A stretch of 64,000 bases of DNA, from NCBI RefSeq assembly GCF_001189535.1, contig NZ_CP012070.1, forward strand, positions 806,001 through 870,000, read 5' to 3'. The DNA comes from Arsenicicoccus sp. oral taxon 190. Lineage in GTDB: Bacteria > Actinomycetota > Actinomycetes > Actinomycetales > Dermatophilaceae. Position numbers and translations under genes: made by a program. Below, piece after piece: positions 47,898 through 56,101 of the stretch. The first letter of the stretch is position 1; each line of letters begins with the position of its first letter. The notes below the pieces were generated by a model. That model made no database searches. It was not told the origin of the DNA and saw nothing but the letters and a program-made list of their open reading frames with translations.

Positions 47898-47933
47898 CCG
47901 AAGGGTCCACGATCGCGGATAGAGAGGAAGACG

Positions 47934-48794
47934 CTACTTCAGGAACTTGGAGGTGCGGCGGTCCGCGAGGGGCTTGCCGCCGGTCTGGCAGGTGGCGCAG
48001 TACTGCAGCGAGGAGTCGGCGAAGGACACCTCCCGCACCGTGTCGCCGCACGCCGGGCACGGCTCGCCGGTCCGGCCGTGCACCCGCATCCCGGCCCGCT
48101 TGGCGTCCTTGAGCTCGGCGGCCGGCTTGCCGGACGCGGTGACGACGGCCGACCGCAGGGTCTCCCGCAGCGCCTCGTAGAGCCGCGCCACCTGATCCTC
48201 GTCGAGCGCCGACGCCTTGGCGAAGGGCGACAGCCGGGCGACGTGGAGGATCTCGTCGCTGTAGGCGTTGCCGACGCCGGCGATCATCGACTGGTCCCGC
48301 AGCACGCCCTTGATCTGGGCCGAGCGGCCGGCCAGCACCTGCGCGAAGACGTCGAGCGTGAAGTCGTCCGCCAGCGGGTCGGGGCCGAGCCGCTCGATCC
48401 CCGGCACCTGCGCGGGGTCGTCGACGATGTACGCGGCCAGCGACTTGCGGGTGCCCGCCTCCGTCAGGTCGAACCCCCCGCCGGACAGCATCCGCACCCG
48501 CACCGCCACCGGAGACTTGTTGGGGCGCAAGGCAGCACGCGGGACCTCGTCATACCACCTGAGCCATCCGGCCTTGGCGAGGTGGAAGACCAGGTGCAGC
48601 CCGTCGCAGTCGATGTCCACGAACTTGCCGTGCCGCGAGACCCCCGACACGACCAGCCCGGCGAAGGCCTGCGGCGCGGGCGCATAGGTCTTGAGCACCG
48701 AGAAGGACCCCAGCTCGACGGCCGTGATCGCGTCGTCGACGATCCGCTCGGTCAGGAAGTCGACCAGGGCCTGGACCTCGGGCAGCTCGGGCAT
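47934..48794 (-). CDS. Fpg/Nei-family DNA glycosylase
   Basis: 286 residues. MPELPEVQALVDFLTERI gives the catalytic Pro2/Glu3; the helix-two-turn-helix IKGVLRDQSMIAGVGNAYSDEIL and a C-terminal zinc finger (C-x2-C ... C-x2-C: EPCPACGDTVREV ... LQYCATCQTGGK) bind damaged DNA. The family removes oxidised bases and nicks the strand. Long insertions relative to E. coli Fpg (AYIVDDPAQVPGIERLGPDP) are typical of the actinobacterial branch. Followed at once by the App1-like gene, both minus. Confidence 0.9.
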   Translation of the reverse strand: MPELPEVQALVDFLTERIVDDAITAVELGSFSVLKTYAPAPQAFAGLVVSGVSRHGKFVDIDCDGLHLVFHLAKAGWLRWYDEVPRAALRPNKSPVAVRVRMLSGGGFDLTEAGTRKSLAAYIVDDPAQVPGIERLGPDPLADDFTLDVFAQVLAGRSAQIKGVLRDQSMIAGVGNAYSDEILHVARLSPFAKASALDEDQVARLYEALRETLRSAVVTASGKPAAELKDAKRAGMRVHGRTGEPCPACGDTVREVSFADSSLQYCATCQTGGKPLADRRTSKFLK

Positions 48795-48797
48795 GGC

Positions 48798-49964
48798 TCA
48801 CAACGGGTTCTGGTCGTCGCGGTCCGGCTGGGCGCGCACCGCGGCCGCGTGCACCTCCGGGTCCTCGACGTCCGGGTGGTGGTGGGCCCCGATGTCGGCC
48901 GCGGCGTACTGCGCCCGCAGGCGCTGCGCGAGACCGTAGCCGTCGGGCGCGCGGTAGACCGGGGTGGTGGCGTTGATCCGCTCGATCGGCTGCAGCTCCT
49001 CGTTGGACACCGGCAGACCGTGGGACAGCACCTGCTCGGCCGGGGTCAGCTCACGGATCGCGATGAGCTCCACGACGTCGGGGTGGTCCTCGGCGAAGTC
49101 GCTGTAGAGCTTGGGGTCGTGCTGCCCGTCGTCCCCGACGAGCAGCCAGTGCACGTCCGGGAAGGTCTGCCACAGCGAGCGCAGCGACGCCCGCTTGTGC
49201 TCCTGCCCCGAGCGGAACCACCCGGTGTTGGTCGGACCCCAGTCGGTGAGCAGCAGCGGCCCGGCCGGGAAGCCGTGCCGCGCCAGGAACTGCGTCAGCG
49301 TCTGGAAGGTGTTCCACGCCCCGGTGGACACGTAGATCACGGGCGCGCCCGGGAAGATCTCCTGCAGCTCGCGGTAGAGCGGCGCCATGCCGGGCACCGC
49401 GCGGCGGGTGTTGGAGTGCACCACGAAGGTGTTCCACGCCGCGATCAGGGCTCGCGGCAGCATCGTCGAGATCACCGTGTCGTCGATGTCCGAGACGATG
49501 CCGTACCGCGTCTCGGGGCCGATGACCAGCACGGGAGCGTCCGCCGGGTCGGAGTCCTGCGACTGGATGGTGGCCGTGTGCCAGCCCGGCTCGAGCCCGG
49601 CGCCCTCCACCAGCACGTCGACGTAGCCACCCCGGTCGGTCCGGGACTCGACGACCGCGTCGCCGAGCCGCACCGTCACCGGGGCGTTGGTCGCCGGCGG
49701 CGGCGTCGCGAAGGACCGCCACCCGCGGGCCCGCTCCTCCCCGCGCAGGTCACGCACGGCGGCGTCCCGCTGCGGCGAGTCCTGCGTGCCCGGGTCGCCG
49801 GGGCGCGCCAGCTTGATCCGGCCGAGCACCCGCACCCGGTCCGGTGTGCCGTAACCGGTGTGGCCGATCGCCTCGCAGCGCCACCCCCGATCGCGCAGCA
49901 CCCCGGTGACATGACGGTTCCACGCGTCCTCGAGGAGGGCGGCGGCATGAGGTCGTGAGGCCAT
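48798..49964 (-). CDS. App1-family phosphatidate-phosphatase-like protein
   Basis: 388 residues. The HAD-type catalytic motif is YGIVSDIDDTVISTMLPR (D-x-D-x-T), with the motif-III region HWLLVGDDGQHDPKLY. Upstream is a beta-rich domain (VTVRLGDAVVESRTDRGGYV). Eukaryotic App1 dephosphorylates phosphatidate at actin patches; in bacteria the substrate is unproven but probably a phospholipid or phosphosugar. Only a few bases separate it from the glycosylase gene, suggesting co-transcription. Confidence 0.85.
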   Translation of the reverse strand: MASRPHAAALLEDAWNRHVTGVLRDRGWRCEAIGHTGYGTPDRVRVLGRIKLARPGDPGTQDSPQRDAAVRDLRGEERARGWRSFATPPPATNAPVTVRLGDAVVESRTDRGGYVDVLVEGAGLEPGWHTATIQSQDSDPADAPVLVIGPETRYGIVSDIDDTVISTMLPRALIAAWNTFVVHSNTRRAVPGMAPLYRELQEIFPGAPVIYVSTGAWNTFQTLTQFLARHGFPAGPLLLTDWGPTNTGWFRSGQEHKRASLRSLWQTFPDVHWLLVGDDGQHDPKLYSDFAEDHPDVVELIAIRELTPAEQVLSHGLPVSNEELQPIERINATTPVYRAPDGYGLAQRLRAQYAAADIGAHHHPDVEDPEVHAAAVRAQPDRDDQNPL

Positions 49965-50014
49965 GGTCCGACCCTATGCACTCACGGGCCCCGATGACAG
50001 GTAGTCGGCCCGCA

Positions 50015-51502
50015 CTAGTGCCGGGCCGCCCCCAGACCGAGCAGCGCCGCGACGCCGAGGGCGCTGCGCGGGTCGTACCCGGTGCGCCACAGCCCGCCGT
50101 GGACGGCCGCCCGGGCCTCGTCCGTCCACGGCCGCCGGGACGCCTCATGCCCCGCGCCCCCGCCGTGCCGCAGGTCGTCCACCAGCAGCGCCGCCATCAG
50201 CGTGTTGGACGTCGCCGGCTCGAACACCTCGATCCCGAACCAGTGCGCCCCGGCGTAGGCCGCCGCGAGGGCGCGGTTCTTGGTCACCGAGCGGGTGCGG
50301 GTGGGTGGCGCGACGTTGAGCGAGACCGGCAGCCCGTCGGCGGCGGCCACCGTCGCGCGCCACCGGTGGACCCGCTTGGCCAGCAGGTAGTTGGGCCCCT
50401 GCTGCTCGACGATGCTGTCCGAGACCCCGACCGCCTCGCCCGGGGGATACTGCCGCCGCAGCAACCGGCCGCCGCTCGCCACCCGCAGCGGCGTCCGGAC
50501 CACCCGGCCGACCGTCCGGTTGTCATAGCTGCTCGTCGACTGCGCCACCGCCGACCCCGGCACGACGAACGCGTCGGTCGGGGTCGCGAGGAACGCCAGG
50601 GCCACGTCGTCGCGCCGCCCCGTCAGCCAGGTCGTGAGGGCGTCGACCGCTGTGGCGAGCCGCAGGTTGGTGGCGCCGTCGGCATACACGTAGTTGCCGA
50701 GCACCAGTGGGCCGTCGAGGGACTCGAGCCAGTGGGCCACGGCGCCGAGGTCGTGGAGCAGGTCCGCGCCGGCGTGCCGGGCGAGCCGGTCGTCGTCGCG
50801 GGTCTCGTCCGTCGCCACTCCCTGCGGGACCGGTATGACGAGCCGCCCGGCGCCCTGCCTCGCCACCGCCACGAGGCGGCGCCACAGGTTGGGCCGGGCC
50901 AGGTCGACGCCGACGACGTCCCCGCCCCACCGCAGGATCGACCGCAGCGGGCCCATCTCGGCGCCGGCGCCGAGGACGACGACGCGCTGGTCGCGCAGGT
51001 CCAGCCACTCGGGATGGTCGAGGACGCGCTCGACGGCCTGCTGCACACCGGGCTCGACGACCCCGGCGCGGACCCACTCCTCCAGGCGGCGGCGCAGCTC
51101 GTCGCCCCGCAGCCGCTCCCCGCGGTAGGGCAGCGACAGCTCGCGCTCCGGCTCGCCCTGACCCTCAATCGTGGCGCCGGCGAGGGGGGTGCCCGGCTCC
51201 TCGCACGCCCGTGCCAGGGGCTCGTCCTCGCCGCCGGGCCCCACCCAGCGCATCCGCCGGTGCAACGCCTCGAGGCCCTGACGCGCGACGGTCCGGGCGG
51301 CGTCGCCGTCGTGGATCCCCACCTCCACCAGGCGCCGGAAGTGCCGCGGGTAGTCCTTGCGCCAGGCCGTCTCGCGGCGCACCGCGTCCGCCCCCACGTC
51401 GTCGACCCCGGCGAGCGCCGCCGCGACGACCTCGCGTCCGAGCGCGCTGCTGCTGCGCTGCCCGTCCTGCTGCGGGAAGACCACTCCGGTCATGTCGGCC
51501 AC
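50015..51502 (-). CDS. Conserved hypothetical protein with a Rossmann-like core (495 aa)
   Basis: Start GTG 51502 is preferred to ATG 51493 because GAGGAG lies six bases upstream of it. Residues around 170-200 read RDQRVVVLGAGAEMGPLRSI and then LRWGGDVVGVDLARPNLWRR, a GxGxxMG dinucleotide-type motif, followed by GPLVLGNYVYADGATNLRLA and QQGPNYLLAKRVHRWRATVA. No transmembrane segment. I do not recognise the family; an NAD(P)- or SAM-binding enzyme is likely. It stands alone, with its upstream region facing a membrane protein gene. Confidence 0.7.
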   Translation of the reverse strand: MADMTGVVFPQQDGQRSSSALGREVVAAALAGVDDVGADAVRRETAWRKDYPRHFRRLVEVGIHDGDAARTVARQGLEALHRRMRWVGPGGEDEPLARACEEPGTPLAGATIEGQGEPERELSLPYRGERLRGDELRRRLEEWVRAGVVEPGVQQAVERVLDHPEWLDLRDQRVVVLGAGAEMGPLRSILRWGGDVVGVDLARPNLWRRLVAVARQGAGRLVIPVPQGVATDETRDDDRLARHAGADLLHDLGAVAHWLESLDGPLVLGNYVYADGATNLRLATAVDALTTWLTGRRDDVALAFLATPTDAFVVPGSAVAQSTSSYDNRTVGRVVRTPLRVASGGRLLRRQYPPGEAVGVSDSIVEQQGPNYLLAKRVHRWRATVAAADGLPVSLNVAPPTRTRSVTKNRALAAAYAGAHWFGIEVFEPATSNTLMAALLVDDLRHGGGAGHEASRRPWTDEARAAVHGGLWRTGYDPRSALGVAALLGLGAARH

Positions 51503-51637
51503 GGCTGCTCCTCGTGGGGGCGGGTCTGGGGGCGGGGTCTGGGGGCTGGGCCTGGGGCTGCGCTCATGCAACCACACCGTGGTCGGCGGCACCTCTCGCG
51601 CCCTGACCGGATCGCGCCCCGCCCCTAGACTGGCGCC

Positions 51638-52273
51638 GTGATCACGCCGGACGGGGGACGGGTGCGCCTGCTGCGCGCCGCGGTGCTCGCCGTCGTCGTG
51701 GTCTGCCTCGCGGCGCTCGCCCACCTCGTCGGGGGCGGCACGCTGCCCGGCCCCGGCGTCCTGGCCGTCCTGGTGGCGGTCGTCGGCACCGCCGCGCTGG
51801 TCGCGAGCTCGCGCCGGCTGGGCACCTGGTCGATCGGCGCGATCCTCGGCGGCGGCCAGCTGGCGCTGCACGAGGCGTTCGCGCTGCTCGGGACCACCGG
51901 CGCCGACCCGGCGTCGCTCGGTCACGTCGTCGGCAGCGGGCACCACGCCGTGCTCGTGACCCACGCGCCCGCCGGTGATGCTGCGGCCGCGGTCGAGCAC
52001 CTCGCGGCGCACGGCGGCCACCACCTGTCGCTGCCGATGCTGCTGGCCCACGCGATCGCCACTGTCGTCACCACCCTCGTGCTCGCGCGGGGCGAGCGCG
52101 CCCTGTGGTTGCTGGCCGGGTGGCTGGCGCCCGTCATACGGGTCCTGCTGGTGCGTCCCGCGCACCGGCCGCGCCCCACCCTGCCGGTCCTGGACCTGCC
52201 GCGCCTCGTCACCGCGGACGTGGCGCTTATCGCACCGCGGCGCGGACCGCCGCTGGTGGCCTGCCCTCGCTGA
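51638..52273 (+). CDS. Membrane protein, probably of a copper-related module (211 aa)
   Basis: GTG start at 51638. Four to five hydrophobic segments and several His-rich loops (LGHVVGSGHHAVLVTHAPAG, VEHLAAHGGHHLSLPMLLAH) that could bind metal. Not a family I can name. Directly followed by a PCu(A)C chaperone and a DyP peroxidase, so a role in metal supply or redox protection is inferred. The last 30 residues are a cytoplasmic or membrane-proximal tail. Confidence 0.65.
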   Translation: MITPDGGRVRLLRAAVLAVVVVCLAALAHLVGGGTLPGPGVLAVLVAVVGTAALVASSRRLGTWSIGAILGGGQLALHEAFALLGTTGADPASLGHVVGSGHHAVLVTHAPAGDAAAAVEHLAAHGGHHLSLPMLLAHAIATVVTTLVLARGERALWLLAGWLAPVIRVLLVRPAHRPRPTLPVLDLPRLVTADVALIAPRRGPPLVACPR

Positions 52274-52306
52274 CCGCAGACCACCAGACCCAAGGAAACC
52301 CACATC

Positions 52307-52912
52307 ATGACCACGCGCCTCGCGCTGCCCTGCGCCCTTGCCCTCGTCGCCCTCACCACCGCCGCGTGCGGGTCGGGCGCCACCACGACGGCGACGACGA
52401 GCACGACCACCTCGACCACCGCTGCGACCGCCGGGACCTCGACCAGCAGCGCCGTCGACCACCACCTCCTCACCGTCAAGGACCCCTGGATCAAGGCGGT
52501 CAAGGGCGGGATGACCGGGATGTTCGCGACCCTGGTCAACGACACCGACAAGCCCGTCACGATCGTCGCCGCCGAGAGCGACGTCGCCACCAGCGTGCAG
52601 CTCCACGTCACCGAGAAGGACGCCTCGGGCGCCATGGTGATGAAGGAGACCAAGCAGGGCTTCACGGTGCCGGCGCACGGCACCGTCGAGCTCCGGCCGG
52701 GCGGCAACCACGTGATGCTGATGGGCCTGCGGAAGCCCATCCTGTCCGGCACCAGCACCACGGTGACGCTCACGGACGCCAAGGGTGGCCACGTGCACAT
52801 CGAGGCGCCGGGGCGGGAGTTCAACGGCGCCAAGGAGACGTATGGCGGGATGTCCATGACCCCCAACGCCCCCGCGACGCCGGCCGCGTCGACGACCGCG
52901 CACGGCCACTGA
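52307..52912 (+). CDS. PCu(A)C-type periplasmic copper chaperone, lipoprotein
   Basis: 201 residues. Signal peptide with lipobox LTTAACGS (Cys21), then a Thr/Ser-rich linker and the PCu(A)C domain: H in VQLHVTEK, Met residues in GAMVMKE, and the final pair in GNHVMLMGL, the H-x(n)-M-x(n)-H-x-M copper site. It would bind Cu(I) on the outside of the membrane and supply it to oxidases or other proteins. Overlaps the DyP start (TGATG). Confidence 0.88.
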   Translation: MTTRLALPCALALVALTTAACGSGATTTATTSTTTSTTAATAGTSTSSAVDHHLLTVKDPWIKAVKGGMTGMFATLVNDTDKPVTIVAAESDVATSVQLHVTEKDASGAMVMKETKQGFTVPAHGTVELRPGGNHVMLMGLRKPILSGTSTTVTLTDAKGGHVHIEAPGREFNGAKETYGGMSMTPNAPATPAASTTAHGH

Positions 52913-54156
52913 TGTCGGCCGACCAGCACCGCGTCGACCGGCGTGACGTGCTCGTCGGCGGCCTGTCGGCGCTCGGTGGCCTGGCCGCCGGTGCCGCCGG
53001 AGGGGTGGGGGTGGCGCGCTCCGGCGCCGCCCCCGCCCCGGCCGGGCCCGCTCGACCGGAGCCGACGGTGCAGCTGGCGGGCCACCAGCGACGCGCCTTC
53101 CACGGCGAGCACCAGCCCGGGATCATGGACGCGCCGCAGGCGCACGGCGCCTGGGTCGCGCTGGACCTCGTGCCCGACGCCGACGTGACCGCGCTGCAGC
53201 GGCTCCTGCGCATCTGGACCCAGGACATCGCCCAGCTCATGGCGGGTCAGGCGCCGTATGCCGACTTCGAGCCCGAGATGACCGCCACCACCGCCTCGCT
53301 GACCGTGACGGTCGGCCTCGGGCCGCGTGCCTTCACGCTGCGGGGCGTGACGACGCCGCGGCCACCTTGGCTCGGCCCGCTGCCGCCCTTCCCGCGCATC
53401 GACCGCCTCGACCCCCGGTGGGCCGGTGGGGACCTGCTGCTGCAGATCTGCGCGGACTCCCCCATCACCGTCTCGCACGCCCAGTGGGTGCTCACCAAGG
53501 AGGCCCGCACCATCGCCACGATCCGGTGGGTGCAGCGCGGCTTCCGGCAGGGGCACGGCGTGACCCACCCCGGGGAGACCATGCGCAACCTCTTCGGGCA
53601 GGTCGACGGCACCGTCAACCCGGTCAGCGGCCCGGACGACGCGGTGGTGTGGTGCGGGCCCTCCGCGCCCCGGGTGCTGCAGGGCGGCACGACCATGGTG
53701 CTGCGCCGCATCGCCATGAACCTTGAGACCTGGGAGGAGGCGGACCCGCTCACCCGCGACACCTCCCTCGGGCGACGTCAGAAGGACGGGGCGCCGCTGA
53801 CCGGTCGCGTCGAGACGGACGCCCCCGACCTGGCCGCGACGGACCACCTGGGTCTGCCGGTGATCGACGAGTTCTCCCACGTGCGTCGCTCGATGCCCCA
53901 CGAGGCCGGACGGCGGGACCGCTTCCTGCGACGGCCGTACAGCTACGACGACGCGCCGGCCCCCGGGCAGCTGACCAACGCCGGGTTGCTCTTCGTGGCC
54001 TTCCAGGCGGACCTCGAGCAGTACCTCTCGGTGCAGCGGCGGCTCGCCGAGGCCGACCTGCTCAACACGTGGACCACGCCCATCGGGTCAGCGGTGTTCG
54101 CCATACCGCGGGGGTGTCGTGAGGGTGAGGTGCTGGGGCAGGACCTGTGGGCGTGA
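52912..54156 (+). CDS. DyP-type heme peroxidase, Tat-exported
   Basis: 414 residues. A twin-arginine signal (HRVDRRDVLVGGLSALGG) directs export. The DyP hallmark is FGQVDGTVNPVSGPDD (GxxDG), the proximal heme ligand His is in EFSHVRRSMPHEAG, and the Arg near it completes the site. EfeB-like enzymes act on dyes, phenols or heme; its pairing with a copper chaperone and a His-rich membrane protein suggests a periplasmic metal/redox module. Confidence 0.9.
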   Translation: MSADQHRVDRRDVLVGGLSALGGLAAGAAGGVGVARSGAAPAPAGPARPEPTVQLAGHQRRAFHGEHQPGIMDAPQAHGAWVALDLVPDADVTALQRLLRIWTQDIAQLMAGQAPYADFEPEMTATTASLTVTVGLGPRAFTLRGVTTPRPPWLGPLPPFPRIDRLDPRWAGGDLLLQICADSPITVSHAQWVLTKEARTIATIRWVQRGFRQGHGVTHPGETMRNLFGQVDGTVNPVSGPDDAVVWCGPSAPRVLQGGTTMVLRRIAMNLETWEEADPLTRDTSLGRRQKDGAPLTGRVETDAPDLAATDHLGLPVIDEFSHVRRSMPHEAGRRDRFLRRPYSYDDAPAPGQLTNAGLLFVAFQADLEQYLSVQRRLAEADLLNTWTTPIGSAVFAIPRGCREGEVLGQDLWA

Positions 54157-54183
54157 GCGGCCCCCGGCGCCTAGCCTGGGTCC

Positions 54184-54354
54184 ATGAGCAACGACGCGAC
54201 GCGCGAGGACCGGCCCGAGACCGACGTCGAGGGCACCGACGGGCAGCCGACGGCGCTGGGCCAGGAGACCGACCTCGACGACGTGCCCGCCGCGGCGGGC
54301 GGTCAGGACACCTCCGAGCCGGCGCAGGGCGAGGGCGAGCAGAGCTCCTACTGA
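54184..54354 (+). CDS. Small acidic, disordered protein (56 aa)
   Basis: ATG 54184, 27 bases after the DyP stop. MSNDATREDRPETDVEGTDG, then GQETDLDDVPAAAGGQDTSE, rich in Asp, Glu, Gly and Gln with no hydrophobic core. It reads through good actinobacterial codons. Similar in size and composition to the protein at 18704, though not alignable. Function unknown; possibly a stress-time disordered protein. Its transcription may end at the hairpin 54387-54434. Confidence 0.55.
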   Translation: MSNDATREDRPETDVEGTDGQPTALGQETDLDDVPAAAGGQDTSEPAQGEGEQSSY

Positions 54355-54386
54355 GGGACGCGCTCGCGGGGCAGGTCCCGACACGC

Positions 54387-54434
54387 TCGCGGGGAAGATC
54401 AGGTACCGCTATCGGTAGCCGACCTTCCCCGCGA
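54387..54434. repeat. TCGCGGGGAAG hairpin (related to the GGGGAA family)
   Basis: TCGCGGGGAAG (54387-54397) and CTTCCCCGCGA (54424-54434), 11-bp arms, 26-base loop that itself contains GGTACCG/CGGTAGCC. Same GGGGAA...TTCCCC plan and spacing as 13731-13777 and 58040-58085 but different outer bases. Between convergent genes, so terminator function is likely. Confidence 0.65.
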
Positions 54435-54448
54435 CCCGCGGGGCGACC

Positions 54449-54811
54449 TCAGCGGCGGCTCGTGAACCGCCAGTAGTAGCCGTCCGGGTCGACCACGCGA
54501 AAGTCGGTGAGCCCCCACTCGCGCTCGGCCAGGTCCTCGTCGAGCTGGACCCCGCGACCCACCAGCTCGTCGCGCAGCCCGGTCACGTCGTCGACGTCCA
54601 CGACCAGCTCGGTCCCGGCGGGGAGGCGGCGAGCCGCGGGGTCGACCGCAGCGGCTTCGCACAGCCCGAGCCGCACCCCGCCCAGGCGCACGTTGGCATA
54701 GCGCGGAGGGCCGTCCTTGCGCCCGCGGAGCTCGAACCCGAGGGCCGCGTAGAACGCCAGGGACGCGTCGAGGTCGGCGGGGAAGAGCTCGATGCGCAGC
54801 TGCGGGTCCAT
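54449..54811 (-). CDS. VOC-family (glyoxalase/bleomycin-resistance-like) protein
   Basis: 120 residues from ATG 54811. One VOC module pair: MDPQLRIELFPADLDASLAF with ALGFELRGRKDGPP, and RDELVGRGVQLDEDLAEREW ... RVVDPDGYYWRF. Metal-site residues are only partly conserved (Tyr replaces the final Glu), so a binding role (drug sequestration) is as likely as catalysis. Single gene. Confidence 0.8.
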   Translation of the reverse strand: MDPQLRIELFPADLDASLAFYAALGFELRGRKDGPPRYANVRLGGVRLGLCEAAAVDPAARRLPAGTELVVDVDDVTGLRDELVGRGVQLDEDLAEREWGLTDFRVVDPDGYYWRFTSRR

Positions 54812-54862
54812 GGGACCAGGGTCCCTCACCACGTCACCCCCACGTCAAGGGGCCGCCGCTCG

Positions 54863-55912
54863 TCATGCCTGCGCGCTCCAGCCGGCCTGGAGGGCGTCAC
54901 CCCAGTCGAGCTTGCGGGCCTCCTTGTATGCCGCGCCCTGACGCTTGGACACGAGACGCTGCGCGGCGGTGCCGTCGGCCTGGCAGAGCGGCAGTCCCAC
55001 GAGACCCTTGCGGATCATCGGGTGGCGGATCACGCGGGCGGCATACGGCTCGACGGGCAGGCGGGTGGCGAGGACATAGCTGAACTTCTCGTCCTCCGAG
55101 GACAGCTCGGCGCCCTTGACGGCCCGGTGCAGGGCCGAGCGCTCGACCCGGGCGGGCAGGTGGCACCAGTCGTCGCCCGTCAGCGGGCACGGGCCCTGGT
55201 GGGGGCAGGGCGCGGCCACACGAAAACCCTCGCCCTGCAGCTGGTCTCGCGCCGCCAGCACCCGGCGATGGCCCGCGGGCGTGCCGGGCTCGACCACCAG
55301 CACCGTGCTCGCGGCAGCCATGGCGGTGGCCACGGCCTCCTGCCGCAGCGGGTCCGGCAGCTCGCCGATGACGTACGAGAGGACGGCCAGGTCGGCGAGG
55401 CCAGCCTCCTCTCCCGCGAGGCCGGGGGGCACCGCACTGCGACCGAGCGTCCAGGCGTGCCAACGGGACTCACGCAGGGCGGCAACGGTCGACGCCCTCG
55501 CCAGCCGTGCCCCCAGCGACCGGGCCAGCTCGGACTGCTCGAGCACGTCGACCTGCTCCAGCTCGGGCGCCCAGGCCGCCACGGCCCAGCCCGCAGCCCC
55601 CGTGCCGCCCCCGAGGTCCACGAGCCGCCGCACCCGCAACGAGGGCACGGCCGACGACGCCTGTTCGAGCACCGCCCCCAGCGCGGCCACGGTGGCAGGC
55701 ATGCGATAGGCGGAATACGCGGCCACGGTGACGGGGTCGGCGAGGATGACCGAGGCGGGCACCGAGCCCGAGCGGTAGGCCTCGATGAGGCGGGTGACCC
55801 GCCCCGCCAGCGCGTCCACCCGATGCCCGGCGAGCGCCTCGGCGAGGAGGTCACGCAGCTCGTCCGCCACCGCGCGGGGATCGTGGAGGGGGCGGGCGGG
55901 GTGGTTCGGCAT
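54863..55912 (-). CDS. Rsm22-family SAM-dependent methyltransferase-like protein
   Basis: 349 residues from ATG 55912. SAM motif LVDLGGGTGAAGWAVAAWAP; later AAPCPHQGPCPLTGDDWCHL has the four-Cys cluster expected to bind Fe-S in Rsm22, followed by RVERSALHRAVKGAELSSED and EKFSYVLATR, also family marks. Mitochondrial Rsm22/METTL17 aids small-ribosomal-subunit assembly; bacterial members probably act on ribosome maturation too. Alone on the minus strand, divergent from the MHS transporter. Confidence 0.88.
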   Translation of the reverse strand: MPNHPARPLHDPRAVADELRDLLAEALAGHRVDALAGRVTRLIEAYRSGSVPASVILADPVTVAAYSAYRMPATVAALGAVLEQASSAVPSLRVRRLVDLGGGTGAAGWAVAAWAPELEQVDVLEQSELARSLGARLARASTVAALRESRWHAWTLGRSAVPPGLAGEEAGLADLAVLSYVIGELPDPLRQEAVATAMAAASTVLVVEPGTPAGHRRVLAARDQLQGEGFRVAAPCPHQGPCPLTGDDWCHLPARVERSALHRAVKGAELSSEDEKFSYVLATRLPVEPYAARVIRHPMIRKGLVGLPLCQADGTAAQRLVSKRQGAAYKEARKLDWGDALQAGWSAQA

Positions 55913-56101
55913 ACGCACCAGTGTGGGTGATCGCGACCACTGGGCAGACCCACGACACCGGTCACCGGCGGACACCCGAGAAGTCGTCATCCGGGCCTTG
56001 TGCCGACCCCGGCAAGCCCGTACGGTCATGCAACCAATCGCATAACGCGCACATGTCTCGATATGCGAGCTGATCTGTCCCCACCATCCTCAAGGACGAG
56101 C

